64,000 bases of DNA from Rhodoferax sp. OV413 (GTDB lineage: Bacteria > Pseudomonadota > Gammaproteobacteria > Burkholderiales > Burkholderiaceae_C), in assembly GCA_945861785.1 (NCBI GenBank), contig CAMAWD010000001.1, forward strand, positions 1-64,000, read 5' to 3'. A program made the translations under genes and the position numbers. The notes under the pieces are model-generated. The model searched no databases. It was not told the origin of the DNA and was given only the letters and a program-made list of their open reading frames with translations. Shown piece after piece: positions 45,153-53,977 of this stretch (position 1 is the stretch's first letter; every line of letters begins with the position of its first letter).

Positions 45153-46004
45153 TCACCCCGCCACCACCGGTTCGCCCATGAGCGTGATGCGGCGCATCAG
45201 GCGGGTCTCGGCAGGGTCGAAGTTGGTCCGCGCATGGAGGGCGCAGCGGTTGTCCCACATCAGCACGTCACCCTTCTGCCAGGCGTGCGAATAGATGAAC
45301 TGCGCTTGTTCGACATGGTCGAACAACAGGTTGAGCAGCTGGTCGCTCTCGTGCTCCGCAAGCCCCTCGATGCGGGAGGTCATCAGGCGGCTGACATACA
45401 GGGCCTTGCGCCCGGTGGCCGGATGGATACGCACCACCGGGTGCACCCAGGTCGGCACATCGGCGGCAATCTCGCGGGTGCCGCGTTGCGTCGGGTTCAG
45501 GTTGTAGTCGTAGACCTGGCGCGCACGCAGGCCCACCAGGCGCTGTTTGACGTCGCGAGGCAGTGTGTCGTAGGCGCTGTAGCAGTTGGCGAACAGGGTG
45601 TCGCCACCGGCGCTCGGAATGGTGATCGCATGCAGCATCGACCCCTGAGAGGGTAACTCGCGGTAGCACTGGTCGGAATGGAACTGCATTTCGCCGTCGG
45701 GAAGAATGCCGATCAGTTTGCCGTCCTTGCGCACGTTCGATACATAGGCGATACCCTCGCGGCTGCCCTCGAGTTCGGGGATGTGCCCACCCGCCAGCGG
45801 ACCGAAGCGCCGGCCGAATTCCCACTGCTGGTCTTCGCTGAGGTCCTGGTTGCGAAGCAGGACCACGAGGTTCTCGTGCCAGGCGTGCAGGATTTGTTCG
45901 AAGACCTCGCCGGACAGAGGTTCGCGCAGATCGACACCGATGATTTCGGCACCAAGGGCCGGCGACAGGCGCCGTACTTCGATCGATTGGGTGGCAGTGG
46001 TCAT
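45153..46004 (-). CDS. TauD/TfdA-family Fe(II)/2-oxoglutarate dioxygenase, copy B
   Basis: 283 residues. Iron ligands are H109-S-D111 (MQFHSDQCY) and the distal His in MWDNRCALHARTNF. It is collinear with the copy at 36804 over the whole length and shares long identical strings such as GHIPELEGSREGIAYVSNVRK. ATG 46004 has CAGGAGA 5 bp upstream; the frame extends upstream without support. It is the first gene of a two-gene operon with the GMC oxidoreductase and divergent from an ALDH. A sequence of hydroxylation, alcohol oxidation and aldehyde oxidation is plausible (inference). Confidence 0.93.
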   Translation of the reverse strand: MTTATQSIEVRRLSPALGAEIIGVDLREPLSGEVFEQILHAWHENLVVLLRNQDLSEDQQWEFGRRFGPLAGGHIPELEGSREGIAYVSNVRKDGKLIGILPDGEMQFHSDQCYRELPSQGSMLHAITIPSAGGDTLFANCYSAYDTLPRDVKQRLVGLRARQVYDYNLNPTQRGTREIAADVPTWVHPVVRIHPATGRKALYVSRLMTSRIEGLAEHESDQLLNLLFDHVEQAQFIYSHAWQKGDVLMWDNRCALHARTNFDPAETRLMRRITLMGEPVVAG

Positions 46005-46100
46005 GGTGTCTCCTGGATCAATAACGGGCCCCGACAAGACTGAATCTGCCGCGTGCCCGCGCCGCGCCAGCGCCCCGAAAACGGACTTTTCTGGCAATAC

Positions 46101-46137
46101 TTAGATCTATAATAAACGGCAATTTGCGCTCGGTCAA
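46101..46137. promoter_or_regulatory. Divergent promoter region with TTAG-type operator
   Basis: Minus strand (dioxygenase): TTGACC (46137-46132), 17 bp, TATTAT (46114-46109). On the plus strand TATAAT (46108-46113) is a perfect -10 for the ALDH gene, with no clear -35. TTAGATCTAT (46101-46110) overlaps both -10 boxes. ATACTTAGAT (46097-46106) is identical to the string at 14677. The right half (ATAA) is imperfect for the TTAG-N4-CTAA pattern. Confidence 0.52.
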
Positions 46138-46217
46138 TACGACCTTCACATGCCGTTCAAACGCGCTTCGAGCAGCGCGCCAAGGGCCCCGGAACACAAG
46201 CAGGAGCAGACGCCACC

Positions 46218-47669
46218 ATGACCCCCTCCCCGGACCACCTTATGCTTATCGATGGCGACATGTGCGCCTCGGCCAGCGGCGACTGGTTGCCCTCCGAGGA
46301 CCCCGCCAACGAGCGCCCGCTCGGCCGCGTGCCACTCGCGGATGCCGCCGATGTCGAGCGCGCGGTTTCGGCCGCAGCCCTGGCGCAACCGGCCTGGAAC
46401 GCGCGCCCGGTCACCGAGCGCGCCACGCTGCTGCGCGAGGTGGCGCAGTGCCTGATGGCGCGCCAGGCGGAGATCCTGGACCTCGAGGTCCGCGATACCG
46501 GCAACACCATCGGCAAGATGCGCGGCGACCTCGGGGCCGCCTGCACCCAGCTCGACTACTACGCCGGCCTGGGGCTGGAGATCAGGGGCGAGACCATCCC
46601 GGCCTCGGCGAACGCGCTGCACATGACACTGCGTGAACCCTTCGGTGTGGTCGGGCGCATCGTGCCTTTCAACCATCCCATCTACTTCGCGATAACGGCG
46701 CTGGCCGGACCGCTCATGGCGGGTAATTCGGTGGTCATCAAAACGCCCGACCAGAGCCCGCTGTCGGCGTCCATCCTGGGCGAGGTGTGCCGCGCGGTGT
46801 TGCCGCGCGGTGTGGTGAACATCCTGTCCGGAACGGGCGCGCAAACCGGTGACGCGCTGGTGCGCCATCCGCGTGTGCGACGTATCGCTTTCACCGGCTC
46901 GGTGCCCACCGGGCTGGCGATCCAGCGCGCTGCGGCCGAGGTCTGCGTCAAGCACATCAGCCTGGAGCTGGGTGGCAAGAATCCGATGGTGGTGTTCCCC
47001 GATGTCGACCTTGACAAGGCCGCCGACGCGGCCGTCGCCGGCATGAACTTCGCATGGGCCGGCCAGTCCTGCGGCTCCACCAGCCGCCTGATGCTGCATG
47101 AATCCATCCACGACGCCGTGCTCGAGCGTATCGCCGCGCGCGTCGCCGCACTGCGCCTGGGCGACCCGCTGGACCCGGCCTCGCAGATGGGCCCGGTCAA
47201 CTCGCGGCGTCACTTCGAACGCGTGCAGCATTACGCCCGCGCCGGGCGCGAAGACGGCGCCCTGCTGGTCGCCGGCGGCAAGCGGCCGGCCGGCGCCGAG
47301 TTCGAACGCGGCTACTGGATCGAACCCACCGTGTTCTCGAACGTGACGATGGACATGCGCATCGCGCGCGAGGAAATCTTCGGCCCCATCCTGTCGGTGT
47401 TGCGCTGGCGCGACGTGGACCAGGTCGCCGCCATGGCCAACGCCACTGAGTATGGGCTGACCGCCGCCATCTGGACCCAGGACCTGCAGGCCGCGCTGAA
47501 CCTGGGGCGGCGCATCGACTGCGGCTACATCTGGATCAACGGCAGCTCGTCGCACCACAAGGGAACGCCGTTTGGTGGCACCCGAAACAGCGGCATCGGT
47601 CGTGAAGAATGCCTGGATGAACTGCTGAGTTACACCCAGACCAAGGCCTTCCACATCACGCTGCAATAA
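46218..47669 (+). CDS. NAD(P)+-dependent aldehyde dehydrogenase
   Basis: 483 residues. Glu250 (SLELGGKNP) and Cys285 (GQSCGSTSR) are the base and nucleophile; FNHP provides the oxyanion Asn. GTPFGGTRNSGIGREECLDEL is the C-terminal block. It shares the GQSCGSTSR string with the ALDHs at 3745 and 54064. GGAG lies about 12 bp before ATG 46218. It faces the TauD-GMC operon across a 213-bp promoter region, which suggests it takes the aldehyde formed there. It ends 17 bp from the converging MFS gene. Confidence 0.93.
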   Translation: MTPSPDHLMLIDGDMCASASGDWLPSEDPANERPLGRVPLADAADVERAVSAAALAQPAWNARPVTERATLLREVAQCLMARQAEILDLEVRDTGNTIGKMRGDLGAACTQLDYYAGLGLEIRGETIPASANALHMTLREPFGVVGRIVPFNHPIYFAITALAGPLMAGNSVVIKTPDQSPLSASILGEVCRAVLPRGVVNILSGTGAQTGDALVRHPRVRRIAFTGSVPTGLAIQRAAAEVCVKHISLELGGKNPMVVFPDVDLDKAADAAVAGMNFAWAGQSCGSTSRLMLHESIHDAVLERIAARVAALRLGDPLDPASQMGPVNSRRHFERVQHYARAGREDGALLVAGGKRPAGAEFERGYWIEPTVFSNVTMDMRIAREEIFGPILSVLRWRDVDQVAAMANATEYGLTAAIWTQDLQAALNLGRRIDCGYIWINGSSSHHKGTPFGGTRNSGIGREECLDELLSYTQTKAFHITLQ

Positions 47670-47686
47670 GGCAGCACCAGCGGCCT

Positions 47687-49090
47687 TCAGCGCGACTGCG
47701 CCGGGCGCGCAATACGCAGCATGCTGAATACGCCCGCCACGACCGCACAGCATGCCGCCAGCGCCAGGGCGAATATCGGGCCGCGCCCATGCTCCGGTCC
47801 TGCCAGGCTGAACACCTGCACGATCAGGACCGCACCCAGAGTCTGGCCGGTCAGCCGCGCAGTGCCCAGCATGCCGCCCGCCGCGCCGGAGCGGTTGGCC
47901 GGCGCGCTGGTCAGGAAGGTGTGGTTGTTGGGGGGCTGGAACAAGCCAAAACCGAGCCCGCACAAGGTCATCCGCCAGGCGATATCCAGCGTCGAGGGCA
48001 CACCGGGCAGGAGTGCGAGCAAGGCCAGACCGAGGCCGAACACGGCCATTCCGACGCCACCCAACAGCCCCCCTGAATAGCGGCCGATCATACGGCCCGC
48101 GACAGGCACGATGGCGAACACGGCCAAGGGCCACACGCTCATCAACAGGCCGGCCTCGGCGGCACTTCGCTGCCAGCCCCCCAGCAACAGAAAGGGCAGG
48201 GAGATGAAAGCCAGGGTCTGGGCCGCGAACGCCCCGATGGACACGCCCATGGACAGGCGAAACACCGGGATGCGCAGCAGGTCCAGGGGCAGCAGCGGCG
48301 CGGCCCGAAGCCGTTGCCGCTGCAGATGGACCACACCGACCAGGACGCCGCCGGCCAGCAGCACCAGCCCGAACATCGCCGGAACCTGCTGCGCCATGTC
48401 GCCGGCACGCTCGCTGAGGCTTTGCGCACCCAGGAAGAACAGGCCGAACATCAGGGCGTTGAGCAGCACGTCGACCAGCGTGGGGCGTTCGCCCTGCGGC
48501 GCCGACGCCGCATTGTCGGGCAGGGCGGCCCAGGCCAATGCGAGCACCAGCGGTCCGATCGCCAGGCTCGGCCCGAACAGCCAGGGCCACGAGGCCACCG
48601 AGAGGATGGCCGCCGCGATCGACGGGCCGGCCACCGAACTGACCGCGACCATGCCCGAATTGAGCGCGAGTCCGCGGCCGAACAAGGCGCGCGGGTAGAC
48701 CAACTGCAGCAAGGCTCCGTTCACGGCCATCACCCCGGCGGCGCCCATGCCTTGCAGCGCGCGCGCGCCAGCCAGGCGCGGCAGCGAGTCGGCCACGAGG
48801 CACAGACTCGAGCCCAACAGGAACAAGGCCACCCCGGCCAGATACACATTGCGGTAGCCCCAGCGGTCACCCACTGCCGCCCAGGGCAGCAACATGCACA
48901 GGGCTGCGAGTTGAAACGCATTGACGACCCAGACCGAACTGGCAGGGCTGATCCGCAGGTCGTGCGCGATGGCGGGCAGGGCCAGCGTCACCACATTGCC
49001 ATCGAGCGCGGTCATCAAGATACCGAGAATGATCACCAAGGCCGCGCGGCGACGCTCCCGCACCGGCAGCCCATCCGGCGCCAGGGTCAT
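47687..49090 (-). CDS. MFS transporter, DHA2 (EmrB/QacA) type
   Basis: 467 residues with about 14 membrane segments, the DHA2 layout. ILMTALDGNVVTLALPAIAHDLRISPASSVWVVNAFQLA is the TM1-TM2 pattern including the D-x-x-V-V-x-x-A-L motif. LPWAAVGDRWGYRNVYLAG is the loop 2-3 motif. It probably exports a toxic compound or an end product by proton antiport. Its ATG overlaps the stop of the EamA gene (ATGA). It is the last gene of the five-gene operon headed by a Rieske oxygenase. Confidence 0.9.
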   Translation of the reverse strand: MTLAPDGLPVRERRRAALVIILGILMTALDGNVVTLALPAIAHDLRISPASSVWVVNAFQLAALCMLLPWAAVGDRWGYRNVYLAGVALFLLGSSLCLVADSLPRLAGARALQGMGAAGVMAVNGALLQLVYPRALFGRGLALNSGMVAVSSVAGPSIAAAILSVASWPWLFGPSLAIGPLVLALAWAALPDNAASAPQGERPTLVDVLLNALMFGLFFLGAQSLSERAGDMAQQVPAMFGLVLLAGGVLVGVVHLQRQRLRAAPLLPLDLLRIPVFRLSMGVSIGAFAAQTLAFISLPFLLLGGWQRSAAEAGLLMSVWPLAVFAIVPVAGRMIGRYSGGLLGGVGMAVFGLGLALLALLPGVPSTLDIAWRMTLCGLGFGLFQPPNNHTFLTSAPANRSGAAGGMLGTARLTGQTLGAVLIVQVFSLAGPEHGRGPIFALALAACCAVVAGVFSMLRIARPAQSR

Positions 49091-50055
49091 GGGAGCGGCC
49101 GTGCACCCACCGGAATCACCGGCTCCACGCTGTCAGAGATGATCAGCACCGTGCCCGCAACGCCGAGCACCGCCGCCACCACGGCCAGCCTGGAAAGGTG
49201 CTCGCGCCCGGGCGTCAGCCAGCGTGTCAGCGCCATGGTCAGGAATACTTCCGAGGACACGATCAGGGCGGCGCGGGACACCGTGCCACGGTCAATGGCC
49301 ACGAAGAACAGCAACTGGCCGACGGACGCCAGGATGCCGGCCCCCAGCAGCCAGGGGTTGACGCGTGAGAAGGTGCTGTGAACCGCCACCCGGTAGCTCG
49401 TCACGAAGCGCGCCGTTACCACGAACAGCAAGGCCCCCACCAACGAACCGAGCATGGCTCCGAAGGCCGGATCGGGCAGACCGTGCAGACCGTACTTGCG
49501 TGCAATATTGCCGGCGGCGTAGGCGAGCGCTGACACGGCGCCCAAGGCCAGGCCCGGGTTGACCCAGGCCGGGCGCCGGGCACTGGCGGCCGCAGGCCCA
49601 CTGGAGGAATACAGGCCGGCACGTTGCATCGACTCCAGCACCAGCAGGCCAAAACCACCAAAAATCAGCACCATGCCCAGGACCAGCCCGCGACTCAGCG
49701 GCTCGTGCAGCAATACAACGCCCAACAACACGGAAAACAGCGGCGACAGGCGCTTGACGGACGCACCACGGATACCCCCCAGCCACTGGATGCTGGCGTG
49801 CAGGAACACCCGCCCAATGAAAATCGTCAAGGCGCCGGCCAGCGCAAACCAGGCGATGCTGGAAGCCGCCGGCAGGGTCCAGGCCGCACCCCAGCCCGCG
49901 ACCACCCAGACCAGGGCGGCGATCGTGGCGGTGATCAGGATCGACAGGAAGGCGCCGTTGTCTTCGCCTTTGCCACCCGCTCCCCGGGCGATGCACATGT
50001 TGGCGCCGCCCCAGCAAACTGCGGCAATCAGGGCAACCAGATCGGCCATGGCCAT
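49087..50055 (-). CDS. EamA-family (DMT) transporter
   Basis: 322 residues with about ten membrane helices in two EamA repeats (about 1-140 and 165-310). The start MAMADLVALIAAVCWGGANMCIARGA and later RLSPLFSVLLGVVLLHEPLSRGLVLGMVLIFGGFGLLVLE fit the drug/metabolite transporter superfamily. It is likely an exporter of metabolites. It is 6 bp from the epimerase gene and overlaps the MFS gene, so transport of a pathway compound across the inner membrane is implied. The solute is unknown. Confidence 0.88.
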   Translation of the reverse strand: MAMADLVALIAAVCWGGANMCIARGAGGKGEDNGAFLSILITATIAALVWVVAGWGAAWTLPAASSIAWFALAGALTIFIGRVFLHASIQWLGGIRGASVKRLSPLFSVLLGVVLLHEPLSRGLVLGMVLIFGGFGLLVLESMQRAGLYSSSGPAAASARRPAWVNPGLALGAVSALAYAAGNIARKYGLHGLPDPAFGAMLGSLVGALLFVVTARFVTSYRVAVHSTFSRVNPWLLGAGILASVGQLLFFVAIDRGTVSRAALIVSSEVFLTMALTRWLTPGREHLSRLAVVAAVLGVAGTVLIISDSVEPVIPVGARPLP

Positions 50056-50061
50056 GCGCGC

Positions 50062-51042
50062 TCAGGCCGGCGCAACGTCCGGCACCAAGCCGAGCAGTTG
50101 CATGGTCGCGATATAGGCACCCACGATGCGGTCGAGATCAGCGTCGGCCACGAAACCCAGATCGTCCCGCGCGCGCGCCGGATCGAGGATGAAGTTCATG
50201 GCACCACCGGGCGCTTGCACCGGGCTGAAGGTGAAGCGCGCAGAGGCAACGCGCCGCTGCACCGCCGCAGCATACTGGCGCAGCGTAAAGCCGGTGCCGG
50301 TGGAAATGTTGTAGACATCGTGCTTCAACACCGGTGCGTGCAAGGCGCACAGGATGCCGCGGGCAGCCTCGTCGTTGTACATGCCGTCGCAGACGACGTC
50401 TGCCGCGCTGTCGATCACGGTCGGGGCCTGCGCCATGGCATTCTCCAGCACCACGCTGTAACGGCTGAAGGAGCCGCCATGGCGCGCAATCTTGCCCGGC
50501 CCGATGGTCGCCGCAAAACGCAAGGACCCGACCGACATGCCGTGGGTCCGGCGGTACCAGGCCGCCAGTTGCTCGCATGCCAGCTTGGTGATGCCATACA
50601 CGGTGGCAGGCGCAGGCACCAGGGTCTCGGGTGCCGGCGTGTTGGTGGGTTCTGCGTAGACACCCTGCATCGCGCCATACACGGCCTTGGTGCTGGCCAG
50701 CACCACGCGGGCCACACCCTGCCGGCGGGCCGCCTCGAGCACGTTGGCCGTGCCTTCGATATTCAGGCGTACCGCCGCTGCGGGGTCCTTCTCGGTGACA
50801 CTCGGCAGGGCGGCGCCGAGGTGCACGATGTGCGTGATGCCGTGGCTGCGCACCACGTCGTGTACGCCGGCGGCATCGGTCATGTCGCCACGCAGGTTGT
50901 CGCAGTGCGCCACGATGTCGGCGATCAGGGTCGGATCCGCGCCGCGCGACAGCAGCACCGGGCGGTGTCCCAGCGCCACCAGGCGGCGCGACACGAAATG
51001 GCCGATAACGCCATTGCCACCAATGACCAGGTACTTGTCCAT
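50062..51042 (-). CDS. NAD-dependent epimerase/dehydratase (extended SDR)
   Basis: 326 residues. The nucleotide-binding motif is LVIGGNGVIGHFVSRRLV (GGxGxxG). ASTKAVYG and Y-GIT-K (YGITKLACEQ) supply the Ser/Tyr/Lys catalytic set. ITHIVHLGAALPS and VYNISTGTGFTLRQYAAAV fit the extended SDR family. It could reduce or epimerise a ring or sugar-like intermediate, for example as a cis-diol dehydrogenase. ATG 51042 follows AAAGG. It lies between the Pht5-like gene and the EamA transporter within one operon. Confidence 0.88.
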   Translation of the reverse strand: MDKYLVIGGNGVIGHFVSRRLVALGHRPVLLSRGADPTLIADIVAHCDNLRGDMTDAAGVHDVVRSHGITHIVHLGAALPSVTEKDPAAAVRLNIEGTANVLEAARRQGVARVVLASTKAVYGAMQGVYAEPTNTPAPETLVPAPATVYGITKLACEQLAAWYRRTHGMSVGSLRFAATIGPGKIARHGGSFSRYSVVLENAMAQAPTVIDSAADVVCDGMYNDEAARGILCALHAPVLKHDVYNISTGTGFTLRQYAAAVQRRVASARFTFSPVQAPGGAMNFILDPARARDDLGFVADADLDRIVGAYIATMQLLGLVPDVAPA

Positions 51043-51088
51043 CCAGGGCCTTTCGACGGGTGAGCTTGTGGTGTCGCGAGGGCGCTGG

Positions 51089-52084
51089 CTAGATTTCGAG
51101 CGTGGAGGGCGCAAACAGCTCTTCGACCGCGACACGCCGGTCGGTGAGACCCTGCTCGTGCACGAAGCCGGCGATGGTCTCGATGACCTTGCGCGACGCC
51201 TTCATGCCGTAGGCCTTGGGATCGGCCTGGAGGGCCTTCTGGCCGGCCGGGTCGATCAGGCCGGTGTCGAAATAGGACTGCATGGAGTCGGCGGTTTCGC
51301 GCTCGACATCCTTCTTGGCGGCCACAAAGGCATGGTAGATGTTCAGGGCCAGCCAGGGATGGCGTTCATGCAACTCGCGCTTGATGACGACCGTGTGGTT
51401 GATCGGGTAGATGCCGGTCTTGGCGAAGTAACGCCGCGTCTCGGCCTGTTTGTCCTTGAACAGGGGCTGGATCACGTCGACCGTATCCAGGTCAAGCGTG
51501 CTGCGGTCGACCAGGTTGCGGTTGTTGAGGTAGAGCAGTGTGGCGTCGAGTTCACCGCGCACCAGCATCTCGCCGATGTTGGTGCTGGGGGCGATCTGGG
51601 TCAGACGCACGCCCTCGGGCGGGCGGAAACCGGTGGCGCCGCCGTGGCTCTTGTCGGGGCCGCGCTCCATGTACCACTCGATGTCGCGCGCGCTGACGCC
51701 GAACTCGTGCTCCAGGATGCCACGCGACCACAGGGCCGCCGTCTGCTGGTACTCTGGCACGCCGACACGCTTGCCGCGCAGGTCTTCGGGGCGAAGGATG
51801 CCACGGTCGGCACGCACCAGGATGTTGGTGTGGAAGAAGGTGCGCGAGGTGTAGATCGGCAAGGCCACCCAATTGCGGTCGCCACGGGCGGTGGCGATGA
51901 ACAGGGACGAAAGGGACATCTCGGAGATATCGAAGTCGCGGTACTTCAGCTGGCGCCAGAACATCTCGGACGGATGCACGACCGTGGGGATCAGGCGCAC
52001 CCCCTGCGGCTGGAAGCGGCCCTGGGCCAGGGGTCGGGTGCGCTCGTTGTCGGAGAGCGCGATGCTCAGTGTCAATGTTTCCAT
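51089..52084 (-). CDS. 4,5-dihydroxyphthalate decarboxylase-like (Pht5) protein
   Basis: 331 residues. LSIALSDNERTRPLAQGRFQPQGVRLIPTVVHPSEMFWRQLKYRDFDISEMSLSSLFIA is the family opening. Later come LRGKRVGVPEYQQTAALWSRGILEHEFGVSARDIEWYMERG and IYPINHTVVIKRELHERHPWLALNIYHAF. The fold is a periplasmic-binding-protein-like one without a signal peptide, consistent with a cytoplasmic enzyme. The known member decarboxylates 4,5-dihydroxyphthalate. Its place directly after a phthalate-type Rieske oxygenase supports an aromatic dicarboxylate or similar substrate. ATG 52084 starts right at the family N-terminus. Confidence 0.83.
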   Translation of the reverse strand: METLTLSIALSDNERTRPLAQGRFQPQGVRLIPTVVHPSEMFWRQLKYRDFDISEMSLSSLFIATARGDRNWVALPIYTSRTFFHTNILVRADRGILRPEDLRGKRVGVPEYQQTAALWSRGILEHEFGVSARDIEWYMERGPDKSHGGATGFRPPEGVRLTQIAPSTNIGEMLVRGELDATLLYLNNRNLVDRSTLDLDTVDVIQPLFKDKQAETRRYFAKTGIYPINHTVVIKRELHERHPWLALNIYHAFVAAKKDVERETADSMQSYFDTGLIDPAGQKALQADPKAYGMKASRKVIETIAGFVHEQGLTDRRVAVEELFAPSTLEI

Positions 52085-52119
52085 GCGGTTCCTGCTTGCT
52101 TTCTGTGTAGTTGCGGGGC

Positions 52120-53433
52120 TCAGGCGGCCGACTGCGCCTGGCGCCGCGAGGCCTGCGCCTCGACCGTGTCGAAGCCGCGCCACTCCGCACCCTTGGGCAG
52201 CATGCCCTCAAAGGAGGCGATCTGGGCCTGCGGGTAAGGCAGTGTCGCATGGGCGCCGAGGGCCGGCGCGCCATCGCGGAAGCGCTTCACGGCGTCCAGC
52301 ATGAGGCGGCGGAACTCCACGATCGCCAGATCGCTGGCGCCCAGGCGCTCGGTGCTGCGGTCGGCGATCGGCCCCATGGTCTCCCACATGGCGATGTCCT
52401 GGTTCGAGATGCCGTCGATGCCGGTGAAGTTCCCGTTATTCATGGCCAGTCGGTTCTGTCCGTACTGGTTCTCCGGCGTGCGCGCCAGCTTGCGGTAGCT
52501 GCGGTCGAGGTCGATGCCGACCTGCCCGTGTTGGAACTTGCGGTACTCCTCCTGGTCGAGCGCGCCGTTGCGGGTGAGCGACCAGGAAATGAAATGGAAG
52601 GCCGTGTGGGTGTCGTCGATCGGCACGTTGACATTGGCCGAGTTGTACTGCGCGTTGGGCGGAATGAGGGCCGAGAACGGCGCCACGAAAACGGTCATGC
52701 GCACATAGTCAAGCGTGTCGGCGTTCTGGATCGGGCGGCGGATCGCAGCGTATTTGAAGCCATAGTGGGTGGCCTGCACCTGCAGGCGCGGCGCCTTGTC
52801 GGTCGAGGGCCGCAGCATGGTCCGCCCGCCGCGGTGTTCGGTTCCCGCCACACGGCTCGGTGCGATGTCGGACGAATGCAGCGAGGAACTGTGCGCCGAG
52901 TCGATCGCACCCTCCAGGATCTGCGCCCAGTTGCAGTCGACCACCACCTTCAAGATGCTGACCTTGGCATCCGGCGTCGGGGCGTAGGGGGGCGGCGCGA
53001 AAGGTGGCATGGTATCGGGCGGACCCATGTAGGTCCAGACGAAGCCGCCGTGTTCGTGTGTTGGGTAGGCCTTGTGCCTGACCTTCTGCGCCATGCCGCT
53101 CTGGGCTGGCTCCGAGGGCATTTCGATCACGTTGCCCTGCACGTCCATCTTCCAGCCGTGGTAGAGGCAACGCAAGCCGTTTCGCTCATTGCGGCCAAAC
53201 ACCAGCGACGCGTGCCGGTGCGGGCAGTAGCGGTCCATCAGCCCGATGGCGCCATCAGAATCACGCCAGGCCACCAGATCTTCGCCGAACAGCCGGACCG
53301 GCACCGGTGCACCGTCGGGATCGGCCAACTCTTCGCTCAGGCAGGCGATGAGCCAGTGGCGGCGCATCAGCTGACCCATCGGCGCCTGGCCTTCGACGCG
53401 GCACAGTAAATCATTGTCTTCGGGGGTCAGCAT
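52120..53433 (-). CDS. Rieske non-heme iron oxygenase, alpha subunit (phthalate dioxygenase type)
   Basis: 437 residues. Rieske ligands are C70-P-H72 and C89-LY-H92. The iron site is D178-SAH181-SSSLH186. The opening LTPEDNDLLCRVEGQAPMGQLMRRHWLIACLSEELADPDGAPVPVRLFGEDLVAWRD is that of phthalate-4,5-dioxygenase oxygenases. GGAGA lies upstream of ATG 53433. It heads a five-gene operon (this gene, Pht5-like, epimerase, EamA, MFS). No reductase is encoded nearby. The oxygenase and decarboxylase-like order mirrors the phthalate pathway, but the epimerase as the diol step is inference. Confidence 0.92.
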   Translation of the reverse strand: MLTPEDNDLLCRVEGQAPMGQLMRRHWLIACLSEELADPDGAPVPVRLFGEDLVAWRDSDGAIGLMDRYCPHRHASLVFGRNERNGLRCLYHGWKMDVQGNVIEMPSEPAQSGMAQKVRHKAYPTHEHGGFVWTYMGPPDTMPPFAPPPYAPTPDAKVSILKVVVDCNWAQILEGAIDSAHSSSLHSSDIAPSRVAGTEHRGGRTMLRPSTDKAPRLQVQATHYGFKYAAIRRPIQNADTLDYVRMTVFVAPFSALIPPNAQYNSANVNVPIDDTHTAFHFISWSLTRNGALDQEEYRKFQHGQVGIDLDRSYRKLARTPENQYGQNRLAMNNGNFTGIDGISNQDIAMWETMGPIADRSTERLGASDLAIVEFRRLMLDAVKRFRDGAPALGAHATLPYPQAQIASFEGMLPKGAEWRGFDTVEAQASRRQAQSAA

Positions 53434-53497
53434 GGCGCGTCTCCTGCTAAGTGAAAACCCGCAAACCACTTGCGGGGTGCTGCACGGTGCATTTACA

Positions 53498-53537
53498 TTA
53501 GGGCTCTAATCTTGCCCATGATCAAGAGCAAAGTCAA
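53498..53537 (-). promoter_or_regulatory. Rieske operon promoter with perfect TTAG-N4-CTAA operator
   Basis: On the minus strand TTGACT (53537-53532), a 17-bp spacer and CAAGAT (53514-53509) form a moderate promoter. ATTAG (53497-53501) and CTAAT (53506-53510) are perfect inverted half-sites around GGCT and overlap the -10 end. The arrangement matches the sites at 42245 and 63379. Confidence 0.5.
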
Positions 53538-53643
53538 CCGGTTTCCTGCATAGCGACCTGCCTCAGCCAAACGCATGGCGGCGGCCGGTGTGGAGATTGT
53601 GAGGCATGCCGCCCGCAGCAGACGAACCAGAATGGGGCTCAGA

Positions 53644-53679
53644 TTGAATCGACGGTTGAATCCGCCGTTGAATCGTTAT
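53644..53679 (+). repeat. Three 12-bp tandem repeats starting TTGAATC
   Basis: TTGAATC starts at 53644, 53656 and 53668, an exact 12-bp period, with variable last five bases (GACGG, CGCCG, GTTAT). A fourth TTGAATC is at 53886. The repeats lie in the upstream region of the ALDH-ABC operon. They could be regulator half-sites or chance low-complexity sequence. Confidence 0.55.
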
Positions 53680-53977
53680 GGGGCTTCGGCGAGGTGGCGA
53701 TACGTGTACTTGGCGCAGGCGAAGGCATGGCAGGTGCCGCAGAGAGCGGGCCTGAGCCTGCTGAGGCAGGTCGCCCATCAGGTTTGTCCAGAAGGTTCGT
53801 TTGGCATCCCCGGTACGGGCCGCGCCGCAGGCAAGCGGTCAATTGTTTTCTGTTGGCGGCCGCTATGTCGATTGCGAAATCAAGGTTGAATCAACGTTGA
53901 TTTCCGCATATAGTGCGCCGAACTGGCCCAACTGTTGCGATCAAGTTGGCCCTGCAATTTCTGTAAGGAGACAAGTC

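Noticed and set aside
46146-48803. 885-codon minus-strand frame spanning the ALDH and part of the MFS gene
   Set aside because: It is antisense to the ALDH and out of frame with the MFS protein; no domain.
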